From Kuschelorhynchus macadamiae (Eukaryota > Arthropoda > Insecta > Coleoptera > Curculionidae): a DNA stretch of 64,000 nucleotides. The first letter of the stretch is position 1. Each line of letters opens with the position of its first letter. A model generated the notes under the pieces. It was given only the letters and a program-made list of their open reading frames with translations. It did not search any database and had not been told where the DNA came from. A program made the translations under genes and the position numbers. The DNA lies in contig JAUTXW010001621.1 in assembly GCA_030620095.1 (NCBI GenBank), positions 186,001 through 250,000 of the forward strand, written 5' to 3'. Positions 1 through 11,287 of this stretch are shown piece after piece.

Positions 1-132
1 AAATTTTGCTTGAAAGACTAAGCAACAACCTTTAACTATATTGAGTACTCACTCTTGTGGATACAATCAAAATAACCTTGAATCAGGTAACCTCGTTCAC
101 TGTAAGTGTAGCCAAACAAAATGCAAACCAAA
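1..132. repeat. Dispersed repeat copy, interrupted by hAT copy 1
   Basis: This segment continues at 1691-1716 on the far side of the hAT insertion. It matches 3829-3980, where the same sequence is uninterrupted. The 3829 copy directly follows the tail of an RTE-like LINE, so this may be the 3' tail of another LINE copy whose body lies before the window. That origin is inference. Confidence 0.7.
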
Positions 133-1690
133 CAGTAGCGGCTCGCAGGTGAAAAAGTAAGTGAAGTGCAAATGAACCAAGAAAATATCGCAATAATTTT
201 TTTTCCAGCATTTTTTTATATGTGGAGGGGGTAGAATATTTGTTTACGACTTACCTAAATTTTGTATACTAAATCAATTCTCCTATCCTTCATAGCAGCA
301 AATTTATTTATAACATCCTCATAAAATGGATGAGTTGCCCTAATCTCCTCCAGAAATTCCTTTTGAATTGAAATATTGCTAAGAGAAGTAAGTCTTTCTT
401 GAGATATTGTATTTCTTAAATAAGTTTTTACACATTTGACGCAAGAAAAACTTCTTTTCACTGAAGCACTTGTCGACGGTATTGTCAGAATAAGGGAAAA
501 CAATTTATATGCTTCGGTACAAATATATTTATTTATATTAGTTTTTTTCACTTGCTCTTGCAGCGATATATTCCAATTAGTCTCATTGGCAAAAATAAGA
601 CCAAGCTCATTTTTAAGTCGTTGACTTTTTGAAAATATTTCCCCATATAACTGTAACAAGTGTTCAAACGGGCCAGTCGGAAAATTTAAACTATATTCGG
701 AAAATTTCGTAGACCCTGCCAAACATGAAAACGTAAATTTTTCAGTCTTGAAATCTTAGTGTTCCGTTAAAATATGGTCCAATATTTCATAAAAAAAGGT
801 TCTCTACTTAGCCCTAATTTCTTCAGGTGAAAGCTTAGCAAGCTCACGTTTGTAATAATTTATTTCTATAATAGAATATGCTTTATCAAACATGGTATTA
901 AAAAAAATGTTCATTTCTTTTTTTACAGAGCGCCTCACGACAGTGTTATCTATTGGATATGCAAAAATGATTGTGAAACAATTTTTTTTGAAGAACGTCA
1001 AATCGTACGTCCGTGATTGAGAAAATGTCATTAAACACTAATGCTAGAAACGTGAATTGAAAATCATTCATCTCACCTAAAAATCCTTTCGCAAGGCCGA
1101 TTGATTTTTCATCAGATTTGTCACAGTTTGTAATAAATTCAAAGACGTCTTTTAATTTATTCCCGTCTTGAACAATCACATTTACTAACTTCGAATTTGA
1201 AGTTGTAACAACACCGTAAATAAATATAACATAAAACAGTCAAGTTAACTGCAAAGGAACTCACCGGTTGCAGCGAAATCCGCGAAAATAAAAGTAAACA
1301 ACCACCGCAAACTGAACGACACGTGGGTGTAGTGTACTGCGCCTGCAATTTAGAGAGAGCGTTGTATGGCGCTGGGCTCGACGTCAGCGGATACGCGTTG
1401 TCATGGCAACATAGTAAGAAAATTGTAAACTAAACATAGCACCTCCAGCAAAGTCAAAGCGGTTTGCGCCACTGTTATAGTTGTTATAATAAAGTTCGAT
1501 TGAAAGTTTTAAAAAGACATGCCGGTCAAGTAAAATATTTATTCGAGATGTACAGTTTATTTTTTACCAATTAGGTGAAAAAAATGAATGCAAAAACTAA
1601 AATTTTGAGAGATATATAATAAATATAGTTAGATGTTTGCTTGTTTATTTTTCCTGGTGAAGTAGCACTTCACCCGAATAGCCGCCACTG
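133..1690 (-). mobile_element. hAT DNA transposon copy 1 (internally deleted)
   Basis: The element starts CAGTAGCGGCTCGC and ends AGCCGCCACTG, an 11-bp terminal inverted repeat with one mismatch. It is flanked by a perfect 8-bp target duplication AAACCAAA at 125-132 and 1691-1698, the length expected for hAT transposition. The terminal ~165 bp on the left and ~500 bp on the right are shared with the copy at 4754-6438. Coding remains only for the C-terminal part of a transposase on the minus strand. The related sequence at 3829-3980 preserves the unoccupied target site. Confidence 0.93.
255..1179 (-). pseudogene. hAT transposase, C-terminal remnant
   Basis: Read on the minus strand, open stretches at 946-1179, 804-1031 and 255-722 give successive parts of a hAT transposase of the type annotated as zinc finger MYM-type protein 1-like (DUF4371 plus hAT dimerisation region). 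The last piece, 155 residues, contains the TSASVKRSFS segment typical of the hAT C-terminal dimerisation domain at about residues 82-91, followed by a helical tail. The frames are broken between 804 and 722 and the two upstream pieces overlap in different frames. The TTF zinc finger, DUF4371 and first catalytic region are absent, replaced by noncoding sequence from 1180 to 1690. Family placement comes from motif recognition, not from a search. It is not expected to be functional. Confidence 0.85.
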
Positions 1691-1716
1691 AAACCAAATA
1701 TTTATTTGTTATAAAC

Positions 1717-2105
1717 GTGATCAAAAGTTGTTATATTTATAAACCAATACATTCCATGTGTAGGAAGACTACACATGAAATTTTTCTACAGATCAAAATC
1801 ATACAATGTTTGTATCGACACCGGAACAATATGCGTGTAGTAAATTTAAAAGCAATAGATCTGTGCAAATGGTCAAAAATTTACTTAAAAGATTAATCAA
1901 GGTTACGGTTAGGGTGACAATATGTCTGTTGTTTTGTCATCGGACCTTGATACGTGTACTAGACTTCGAAGTCAAATGGTAGTGGTTCCAAATTGACTTT
2001 AAAGAATATCAAGGTTAAGGTAAACATTACACTAGTTGAAATAACGATAGTGATAGTCAAAGTGGAAGATATTTTGATTATGTAATTGTAAATTATATAA
2101 TCAAA
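1717..2105. other. No gene seen
   Basis: AT-rich sequence between the first repeat copy and the LINE. No coding or structural signal was recognised. Confidence 0.6.
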
Positions 2106-3625
2106 TTACATAAATAAAGAAAGGATGCAAGAGCTACACGACACTTACAGAGAACATATGAAACTTAAAGAAGCAGCCGGGGTGTATAAAATCACGACTC
2201 CTTCAATTTTAACAAACAACGAGAACAAGGTTATCACAGATATTTAGAAAAAAAGGAAAATTTGGGAAAGCTATATTGAGAAACTTTTCAAAGACAACAG
2301 CAGACCAACTGCCACAAAGTATGAAGAATAACAACAACTAACAGGACCCTCGATTACCAACGTCGAAATCCAAAAAGTTTTACACGGAGCCAAGAACAAA
2401 AAATCTCCGGGACCAGATAAACAATTGGCAGAAATCGTCAAAATAGTCAACAAGACTAACTTAGACCTCTTCGTAAAACTCTTTAGTACCATTTATAATA
2501 GCAGATTGCTTCCTATAAGAACTGGCTGAAGTCAACGTTTTAAGTAGTCTTATTAGCCATACTTTAAAATTATTTCATAAAATCATTCATAATCGAAATT
2601 AATAAAAATGCGAGGCAGACCTGAAAGACACTCAATTTGGATTTAGAGCAGTTTTGGGGACACGGGGAGGTTCTGTGTTGTATACAAATGCTAATTCAAA
2701 ACTGTCAGGATGTTTACAAAGATATATTCCTCTGTTTCGTCGTCCCGAGTCCGATACGGAAAATTGATAGAACTCTTATGAACAACTGACATCGACGAGA
2801 AGGAAATATGATGCGTCGAAAGCTTGTATTTGTACCAATCCGCATATGCTTGTGCAAAATACACTACAACTGAAGACGTATCAGTAGGAGTCAATAAGAC
2901 AGGGGTGTATTATGTCACCACTACTATTTAATTTATATTCCGCATATTTGATGAGGCATTACATAACGAATATCTCGGCATAAAAGTCAATTGAAAACAT
3001 TTTCACAGCATAAGATATTCCGACGATACAGTCTTAACTGCAGCAAAGGTCAGATCGAGTAACCTCTGATAGTGAAATCTATGGCCTAAAGGTAAACTCT
3101 AAGAAAACCAAATTTATGATCGCTAGCAGAGATAATAGGAGATATGAGGATGCAAGATTGACAGTGGATGGCAATAACCTTCAGAGAGTCTCTCAATATA
3201 AGTATTTAGGAACCTGGCTTCGGGAAAAATGGAACCTCGAAAGCACCCGAAGTACATTCAGAAATTCTGACAAATCGAGACCTTCACATAAAACTAAGAA
3301 CGCGATATGTCAAATGCTATATCTAGTCCGTCCTATTATATAGAGTGGAGACGTGGACCTGGAAAGCAACAACGATAAATAAAATAGAGGCGTTTGAGAT
3401 GTGGACCTATCGCCCATTAATGAAAATTCCATGGACAGACAAGTTCACAAACGAGGAGGTTCTGAGACGTATGGGAAAAGAAAGAGAACTGCTGACAACT
3501 ATAAAAACAAGAAACGCTGGTTACCTTGGCCACATAGTTGGATACCCGAAATACCAACTGCTCCAACTAGTGATCGAAGGAAAGATTTTAAAGGCAGGCA
3601 GAAGAGGCATAGGTAGTATATAAAC
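2106..3625 (+). pseudogene. RTE-like non-LTR retrotransposon, reverse transcriptase relic
   Basis: Plus-strand translation in shifting frames gives reverse-transcriptase landmarks in the right order. These are a KSPGPD block near 2400-2420, a QFGFR-like block near 2632, a degraded RQG/SPLLFNLY block near 2905-2940, and IRYSDDTVL at 3011-3037, where the usual YADD has become YSDD. The C-terminal part at 3116-3623 reads well: VSQYKYLGTWL, then a FEMWTYR...TNEEVLRRMGKERELL stretch and YLGHIVG, which is characteristic of RTE-type LINEs. Many stops and frameshifts interrupt it and the endonuclease is not visible. The 3' region is followed at 3829 by the dispersed repeat that also opens the window. 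RTE is preferred to CR1 or Jockey because of the C-terminal motif. Confidence 0.8.
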
Positions 3626-3828
3626 ATGTTATCGCCAAAATCCAGTAGTGGATAGGCAACCTAAGAATTGTGAATTCACTAGGATTATTTTCGATTTGTC
3701 GTCGCCTCGTATCAAAATCTAAACCTGTGAACTGAAGGACACATACGATGTAAGAATGAAAAGCAGGACCCAACACCGGGAAACATTAATTAAGCCCTTA
3801 GGTATATTGTTGTTTATATCGCTTAAAT

Positions 3829-3980
3829 AAATTTTGCTTGAAACGCACAGCTTTAATTATATTGAATACTGACTCTCATAGATACAATCCAAATGACCTT
3901 GAATCAACTAACCTCGTGCACTGTAAGTGTAGTCAAATAAAAATGCAAATCAAATATTTATTTATTATACACGATTCGTG
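3829..3980. repeat. Dispersed repeat copy with empty hAT target site
   Basis: Homologous to 1-132 plus 1691-1716. Where the first copy carries the hAT element between two AAACCAAA repeats, this copy has a single AAATCAAA at the matching point. It therefore represents the pre-insertion state. Confidence 0.8.
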
Positions 3981-4745
3981 ACATCAGGATTAAGAAGAGA
4001 AAGTGAGGCGATTACAAAACAAGTTTTATTTACAATTTCAGTTGTATAATTTATTGGATTTATGTTACAACCTTTATTCATTCGTCTCGCTCGGCTGATT
4101 TCTCCACATTATTTAGTGCAGTGAGTCATCGACCGCTTCTTAAAGATGGCGTGGCGGTCGACTAATGACGAAACCTCACGAAATAAATAACACTGAACCA
4201 TGAAAAATGCAGGCGGTACCTTGAATGGCTTTTATTGTTAATAATAACGTTATTATTACAGCGTGTAGCGCTGTTGTTTATTGTTGTTCCATCAATCGTG
4301 ACTGGAAAAAATGTTCGGTATTGTTCCGTGTTTTATTGAATTGGTTATTACGTTTATTATTAAATGTTATTTTTTGCATTTATAGTGTACTGTCGTATTT
4401 TTAAAAATGGAAAGATCACCAAAATCTGAGGAGGCAGCTTTACATGCCAAACAAGAAAGGGGTAGTAATTGGGTGATGAGGAAACGTATAATATACTACT
4501 TTGGGGGGAGGGGCATACCTTACCTAAAGTACATGGTGTTTGGTGAAGAATAAGTATAAAAAACTATTACTTGGGAAAAAAAGTGATCCACTCAAGACAC
4601 CACAGGAAGAAAAAAATTAAAGACTGAAGATAAAACAAAAACTGCAAAATTGTGCATTCAATTTATTTTAAGAAAGAAATACCTACCTTGGAAAAAATAT
4701 TGACTAGAGTGGGAAAAGATGAAAAAAAGGCGAAATTATGGAGAG
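3981..4745. other. No gene seen; small palindromes
   Basis: Contains an inverted CGACCGC/GCGGTCG pair around 4128-4163 and a perfect 20-bp AT-rich palindrome at 4239-4258. The stretch 4388-4745 has purine-rich text like a decayed coding region, but no family was recognised. It is the target of hAT copy 2, whose flank resumes at 6447. Confidence 0.5.
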
Positions 4746-4753
4746 TTCTAAAG

Positions 4754-6438
4754 CAGTGGCGGCTCGCGGGTGGATAAGTAAGTGAAGTGCAAATGAAGCA
4801 AGAAAATATCGCAATAATTTTTTTCCAGAATTTTTTTTATATGTGGAAAAGGTAGAATATTTTTTTACGACTTACCTAAATTTTGTATACTAAATCAATT
4901 CTCCTATCCTTCATGGCAGCAAGACAATGGACAAATACAGCCTGCGGCGCTGTTTCTTTTTTTTTTTTTGAAGGTTATTTAGATGGCCAGACTTCTCACT
5001 TGCCCCATAGTAACATTGCCCTATTAATTTACGTTTATAGTCAAATTGGTCCAAAATTTGATCCAATAGAGAATATAAATTCTCCGACGTTCTATCGGAG
5101 CTGACATTATAAAATCCTAAGTATCTCTCGACTACTGAACGTTCTACCTTAACGTATCTTAAAATTATGGAGCACTGAGAGGTTTTCGTAATATCAGTGG
5201 TGTCATCCACTTGCACAGAAAAAAACTGTGTGTTCATTATTTCATTTTTTACATGATCATATAAATAATCAAAAATGCATTCAATTATTTCATTTTGAAT
5301 AGTTTTCGAGTCACCAGTAAAAACATTTTTAATTTTTTCGTGATGATCTTTTAGTTTTTGGGAACTTCTCGATATTAATAAACCTAAAAGCTTTTTAAAA
5401 TTCCCCCCATATTTATTGACTCGCTGCTCTCATCATAGCCGCGAAAGACTAACTCTTGTTTTGTGGGGTATAAAACTGCGTCAATTATCAAGCACATAAA
5501 TAGTATATTTAATCGGACGTTTTCGTTAAAATGTATTTTATATAGTTTAGCATTTTTTTTTAAGTGTCAGCTATAGTGCTTTGAGTTTTTACAAATGTTT
5601 TCAGCATTAATTCGCATTTTAAATGTTCCGCCGAGTCTTCATGTTTATGTAAAGACCTTCATATATTTAACATACCTGCAAATCCTTCCTTATTCCACAA
5701 TGAATATTTATTGGAAACTAGTAAACAAGGCCAGCAAAACAATTTTTGTAATATTTGACTACTACATAACCATTTGTACGCCGAAAAACAGGATGACGAT
5801 TAAAACTCTGATCTTGTTCTTTCCATCGATTAAATGGAGTTTCCAACAAAATGCAAACCACATCCGTGATCGGATTCATCAATAATATAAATTAATAAAC
5901 CCGACACCAAATAAAGTTGTAACAACACCATAAATAAATATAAAACAAAACAGTCAAGCAAACTTCAAGGGAACTAACCGGTTGCAGCGACATCCCCGAA
6001 AATAAAAGTAAACAACCACCTTAAACTGAACGACACGTGGGTGTAGTGTACTACGTTAGCAATTCACCGAGAGCGTTGTATGGCGCTGGTTAACATTATT
6101 CTTCTATGCACTCGACGTCATCGAGTACGCGTTGTCATGGCAACGTAGTAGGAAAATCGTAAACTAAACATAGCACCTCCAGCAAAGTCGAAGCGGTTTG
6201 CGCCACTGTTATAGTTGTTATAATAAAGTTCGATTGAAAGTTTTAAAAAGACATGCCGCCAACGGTCAAGTAAAATATTTATTCGAGATGTACAGTTTAT
6301 TTTTTGCCAATTAGGTGAATAAATGAATGTAAAAACTTATATTTTAAGAGACATATAATAAATATAGTTAGATGTTTGCTTGTTTATTTTTCCTGGTGAA
6401 GTAGCACTTCACCTGCTTCACCTGAATAGCAGCCACTG
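4754..6438 (-). mobile_element. hAT DNA transposon copy 2 (internally deleted)
   Basis: Terminal sequence CAGTGGCGGCTCG at the left and AGCAGCCACTG at the right, flanked by a perfect 8-bp target duplication TTCTAAAG at 4746-4753 and 6439-6446. Both ends are clearly homologous to copy 1 at 133-1690. Copy 2 keeps the N-terminal half of the transposase, whereas copy 1 keeps the C-terminal half. The two are therefore independent deletion derivatives of one family. Confidence 0.94.
4911..5800 (-). pseudogene. hAT transposase, N-terminal remnant
   Basis: Minus-strand translation gives, in order, a TTF-type zinc-finger region (about 5780-5640, including WNKEGFAGM and a KHEDSAEHL-like stretch), an FRGYDES motif (5447-5427, the family's FRGHDES), and the DUF4371 core with FFSVQVDDTTDI near 5210-5190. 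The QCYYGAS motif follows near 5015, where the family normally has an aspartate in QCYDGA. That substitution would remove a catalytic acidic residue. Frameshifts separate the pieces, and a poly-T tract near 4960 marks the join to the terminal sequence. The hAT dimerisation domain is missing. Confidence 0.8.
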
Positions 6439-6446
6439 TTCTAAAG

Positions 6447-6874
6447 AAAATGAACTTTGATTATTATAAAAAACTGCAAAATTGAGATTATTTGCTGGTG
6501 AAGATGATATTTAAGGGTTGTAAGAAAGTATCAGGAAGACAATCTAAATATACGAACTTATACTTATACGAAACTTGGATAAACGAAGGAAAATGTGGCA
6601 GGATAAAATCATTATAATTTCGCGCCACGCATTCTTAGAAGGATGGTCCATTGGAATTTAAGCGTCTTCTAACAAAGTAAAGCGGATGATAAATATACAT
6701 ATTAATGGTTAAAACGGCTTTGTGGAAGGTAGTTTACAAGCAATTAAAAAAAATTGGTGATTATTACGTGGATTTGAATGCAGATTCTTTTGAGGAACAC
6801 TTTTAGCAAATGCTGGATCTTATTCCTCCGAGTTGGTTGTCGTTATGAACAACGTTATATCACCCAACAACTTA
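6447..6874. other. No gene seen
   Basis: Flank of hAT copy 2. AT-rich, with no recognised family. Confidence 0.5.
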
Positions 6875-7023
6875 CTTTAAAAGATTTGAAAAAATCGGAA
6901 AATTTCCTTTAGCCGGAACTTCCCTCGATATGAATCTTTCCTTTTATTAGAAATAGTGGAATTGTGACCCAATTTAGTTCAGGACATAGTCATTTAATAA
7001 TACATATGTGCTATCTTTTCAAA

Positions 7024-8552
7024 AAAACTGGATCGATTCGGCCGATACTTGGTGGAAATCCATAACTTAGATTTATGGTACTAAGTAAAAACAAAACAAT
7101 TTTTACTTAAAAGTTCCACTATATTAAAAAGAAAATACTTTTCATGACATGTTTCGCCAACACTGTAGCTTCTTCAGATGATACAATTAGAATGAAATAA
7201 AATATTTTACACCTAGTGTATAATGGATTTTTTCCACGTTTACCTAAATCTATTTCAACAAAACATATTTAATAGAGGCGAATTGCTCAGGTCAGTTTGA
7301 TTGTTAAGTAATAAACTTGTGTGTTTAAGTTTATTTATTTCTAAAGATTCTAGAAAATTCAGTTCTATGCCTTTCTTTTCTGTATGTAAAACTTTAAAAT
7401 TTTTATTCAAATGATGATTACAAATAATTAAATGAGTAGCATAATTAGATCTGTCATCACCCTAGACAAAGCACTTACAATGCTCATTTATCCTCTTCTC
7501 GAAACTTCTACCTGTCTGTCCTATATACATTTTTGGGCAATCTTTACAAGTTAATTTATATACACCTGATTTTTTACTTAAATGTGTTTTTGATTTGTTA
7601 TTTTTTATAAATTTGCCTATGGAATTATTGGTCTTATATGCAACATTTATATTTAGTTTTTTTAAAAGGTTGCCTATTTTAATACTGGATTTTCCATAGT
7701 ACGTAATGCATTTATAGTTAGCAGAAGGGTCTTTTGAACTGGAGTAAACCGAACAAATAGCTTTTTTATAGATTTATTTCCATTATTTATTGCAATTTGT
7801 TTAATTAAGTTAAGTTCATTTTGAAAATCTTATTTATTTAGGGGTAATGTGATTAATCTATGAATCATACTATGAAAGGCTGCTAACTTATGTTGCATTA
7901 GATGACATGAAGTGTAATGTATTGTTGTATCTGTGTGTGTTGGTTTATGAAAAACAGAAAAAATATGTTTATTGTTTTCCCTTTTAATAGTTAAATCAAG
8001 AAAGTTAATAGAATCATTTGTTTCATTTTCTATAGTGAATTTTATATTGGTATGAAAATTATTTATGAATACAAACAAACCTATTTAGTTGCCTTTCTGT
8101 TGAACAGTTCAGTGAAACAAGCTAAAATGTCATCTACGTAGCTATGCCAATAAAGAAATTTATTAAAAACAGGGTGTTGGCTAATTTCTTTCTCTAGAAA
8201 ATCCATAAATATTTCAGCTAATAAGGGATTAAGTGGATTTCCCATTATTAGACCATCATTACTTGTGTATATATTATTATTAAATTCAAAATAGTTTTGT
8301 TCTAAACAGACAGAAAGTAAATTCATTATTTCTTGTTTTTTTAATAATTTGTACTTGTTTAAAGATAAAAGTTTGGCAACAAATAACAATATGTCTTGAA
8401 CCGGCATGCTTGGGAATAAATTAGTTACATCAAAAGAGATAAGTTTAGCGTTTTTTGGTATATTGATCCCTTGAAAATTCAAAAGTATTTTCTTTTTAAT
8501 ATAGTGCAAGTTTTAAGTAAAAATTGTTTGATTTTTACTTAGTACCATAAAT
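7024..8552 (-). mobile_element. Penelope-like element, family A
   Basis: Inserted in family F and flanked by a 13-bp direct repeat CTATCTTTTCAAA at 7011-7023 and 8553-8565. The ends carry an inverted repeat of about 75 bp (7069-7144 against 8483-8554), the usual PLE arrangement of an inverted copy of its own terminus. The 3' end at the left carries a GAAAC/CTGAAGA motif (7146-7177, minus strand) shared with the other PLE families here. The gene is 5'-truncated. Confidence 0.88.
7200..8509 (-). pseudogene. PLE-A reverse transcriptase with GIY-YIG endonuclease, 5'-truncated
   Basis: The minus strand at 8509-8081 encodes RT palm motifs: LISFDVTNLFPSMP, then DGLIMGNPLNPLLAEI and SYVDDILACF, the YVDD catalytic box. 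The next piece, 8078-7830, continues with INFLDLTIKR and FHKPTHTDT, typical of PLE RT C-termini. After a degraded linker, a GIY-YIG endonuclease-like region appears at about 7570-7480 (GVYKLTCKDC then YIGQTGRSF). A tail reads on to about 7250. PLEs use RT for target-primed copying and GIY-YIG for cleavage. Family A is broken by stops and lacks the N-terminal RT region. Confidence 0.85.
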
Positions 8553-9915
8553 CTATCTTTTCAAATATTTTTATTGGGAACCAGTTTGTTCCTTCATATT
8601 GGATTCCTACCATTATTTTACCAATTTCTATCTATGCCACACTTGTTTTTTAGGCATAATTTAAAACGAATCCAATAAGTATTTTTTACATTGACACACA
8701 CTGCCATTTTGTTACGTCATATTGAATTCGTATCAGTTTATCCCTATATCACATTCAACTGAATAAGATTTTTTTTGCGTTGATTCTTAAAAAAATTATT
8801 TGGCCGCCATTTTGTTCCGCCTACTTGAATTCGTATTCGTAACAATTTTACCAGTTTAGCTTTATATCACACTTAATGCTTGTATACATATTGAAATTAA
8901 TCTAATGAGTAGTTTCTTCAGGGCGATTTTTTAAAAATTTTCTTAGTCCGCCATTTTGTTTAGCTATCTTATATTCATACCAATATGCTACCAGCTTATT
9001 CCTATGTAATATTTTTTGTGCAGAATTTGAGGAAATTGGATAATTAGTTTGTTTAGTAGTAATTTTTTTTAACGTTTTTCTAGGCCGCCATCTTGTCCCA
9101 GCATATTCGATATGACCCTTAATTTTTTACTGAAATTTGATGTCACTCTGATGAGTAATTTTTAAGCTATGCCGCGAACTGATAGACAGACGCACCGACG
9201 GAACTGATAAAAAATAGTTTTTGGCATCTAGGGACGCTAAAACCTGAAGATATGTAAAACCTGAAAGGATAATTTTTCAAGATTATAAATATTTTATTTG
9301 GTCGCCAATTTGTTCCGCCATCTTGAATTAGTTTCACAGTTTTACTAGTTCTTCTCTATACCTCAATTAGTTATGGCACACCATTTGAAATCAGTCTATT
9401 AAGTAGTTGTTTCAGGCTGAATTGTTTAATATTTTATTTGGCTGCCATTTTGTCCCGTCATCTTGAATTCGTACCACAACTTTACAAGTTTATCTATATC
9501 ATACTTAATGCTTGCACAACATTTGAGAATAATCTAATACGTAGTTCTTTCAGGCAATTTTTTATATATTTTATTAGGCCGCCATTTTGCGTTTCTATCT
9601 TATATTCATACCAAAATGTTACCAGCTCATTCCTGTTTAACACTTGATTTTTGTGCAAGATATTGGATAATTAGTATTTTTAGTAATATTTTTCTACGTT
9701 TCACTAGGCCGCCATCTTGTTCTGACATACTGAATTTTTACTAAACTATTACCACTTACCAGGTCATTCTCATGTCATATGAGGATGACATTTGGCCATC
9801 CGGTAAGTAGTTTTTTAGCTATGCCGCAAACAGAGACCGACGGAATTGAGAAAACATGTTTTTCGGCATCTAGGGACTTTGAAACGGAAAGGTCTGAAAA
9901 ACCTCGCACATCCCT

Positions 9916-11228
9916 TTTACGAGGGAAAGTGAAATTGCTAATTTAAAAAAGCCTTCTTGCATAAAATATTTAGTCTGGAAAATGCGATTATACCGCTTTA
10001 ACTTTAACTGTACGATTGTAAAGTAAGACCAACATAATTGGTTTGGGTTGATGTTAACAGATTTGTGCATGTCAACCCCCTCCCCCCCGAGCTATTATTT
10101 CAGCTTAAATGGTACAAATAGAATAAAATAGAGACCTTTTTTTTAGGTTTGGCGGGGAAAGCCTCCCCAGAGCCACTGTTAGTGTGTCTCAGTTACATAC
10201 AAATAAAGTAAAAATTTTTTTTTGGTTGTTGAAAATGTCATCGTCTCAAACTTCCCCGCGGCCCCAAAAAGCAAAGTCGATAATTTCAATTTTAATATGA
10301 AGGATGTTGAAAGTATATTACAAGAAACTTTAAAGTAAGTCGATTCCCAAAAAAATATGTAGGTAGGAAGAAGAAAGAATGTGGAAACTTGATGGTAGAG
10401 TAGATGAGAGTATAGAACCGCTTATGTCTCTCGATTCCAATCACGATCGTATACAACCGAGTACTTAGAGGAAGAAATGACATTGTTGCAAAAAAAAACT
10501 GGTCCTTTTAAGGCCAAAATATTGATATTGAAAAAATTTGTTTTTTTTGTCCATTTATGGAGGGAACGCCCCCCTAAACATTAAGAAGGGAGCGCCTCCC
10601 CACCTATATGTCCGTCACTGGAGTCAGTCCATAAAGCAAGCGAAACAAAACAAAACCATTTCATCAAATAAGTATTTTGTCGAACGTTTTCGCCGATTTT
10701 GTATAATCATTTTTTTAAACTTGATTTATGTTAGCCAATAAGCACGAACGCAAATAAATGTGAGGTTGATTGGCCTAACATCTACTTAAAAATAACAAAC
10801 AACTTTTAAATACCGCCTTGATTGCCGTCAAGTCAATTATCGCGTTGACCTGCTTTATTTATATTTTTCCAGTTTTAGCCAAGGCCGACCCCACGCTCAT
10901 GAATTATTCAAAGCACGGGCTCCGCCGTGGCTCGGCTCGAATAATTCAGATGGAATTTTAATTTATTCTGGGAATGTGTCGGTTATTTTTAGTTTTTGGA
11001 ATGAGATTCATCGTTTTTTACTGTAACGTTAATGAACTGAGAGGGCCTTCTAATATAAAGCCTTTGTATATCTGGGAATTAGTTGAAAATCGTCTATTAA
11101 CAACGACCCAAGCGACGATGCATACCTCCGAAGTCTGATTTGAATTTAATTAAATATTATTTAATTTTTTTTTAAAGAATATACGTTTTTACAGTGGAAT
11201 GTAATATTTATTAATTTCACAATGAACT

Positions 11229-11232
<4 letters not shown>
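9916..11232. other. No gene seen; one GC-rich stem-loop
   Basis: Contains possible end fragments of a hAT-like MITE (GCCTCCCCAGAGCCACTG at 10162-10179; GTCCGTCACTG ending 10620) but no matching partner end or target duplication was found. A stem-loop at 10900-10948 has a perfect 10-bp stem TGAATTATTC/GAATAATTCA around a GC-rich loop. Confidence 0.45.

Positions 11233-11285
<53 letters not shown>
11233..11285. repeat. (TA)n microsatellite
   Basis: Uninterrupted TA dinucleotide tract of about 53 bp. Confidence 0.97.

Positions 11286-11287
<2 letters not shown>

Larger units (their letters stand above)
6875..9915 (+). repeat. Family F repeat, copy 1 (two higher-order units, split by PLE-A)
   Basis: The outer part 6875-7023 matches the reverse complement of about 24610-24723. 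After the PLE-A insertion the family resumes at 8553. Landmarks of the form GCCGCCATTTTGTTC occur near 8701, 8804, 8948, 9085, then 9303, 9442, 9579 and 9709. That is two blocks of four monomers of roughly 130-145 bp (the first interval is shorter). Each block ends in a tail with a CAGAC-rich stretch, an ACATGTTTTT-like core and GCATCTAGGGAC, near 9165-9290 and 9800-9915. No coding capacity. Other copies lie near 24.0, 40.9, 62.7 and 63.5 kb. The class is unknown. Confidence 0.8.

Noticed and set aside
10162..10620. hAT-like MITE between GAGCCACTG and GTCCGTCACTG
   Set aside because: The two ends do not form an inverted pair and no 8-bp duplication flanks them.
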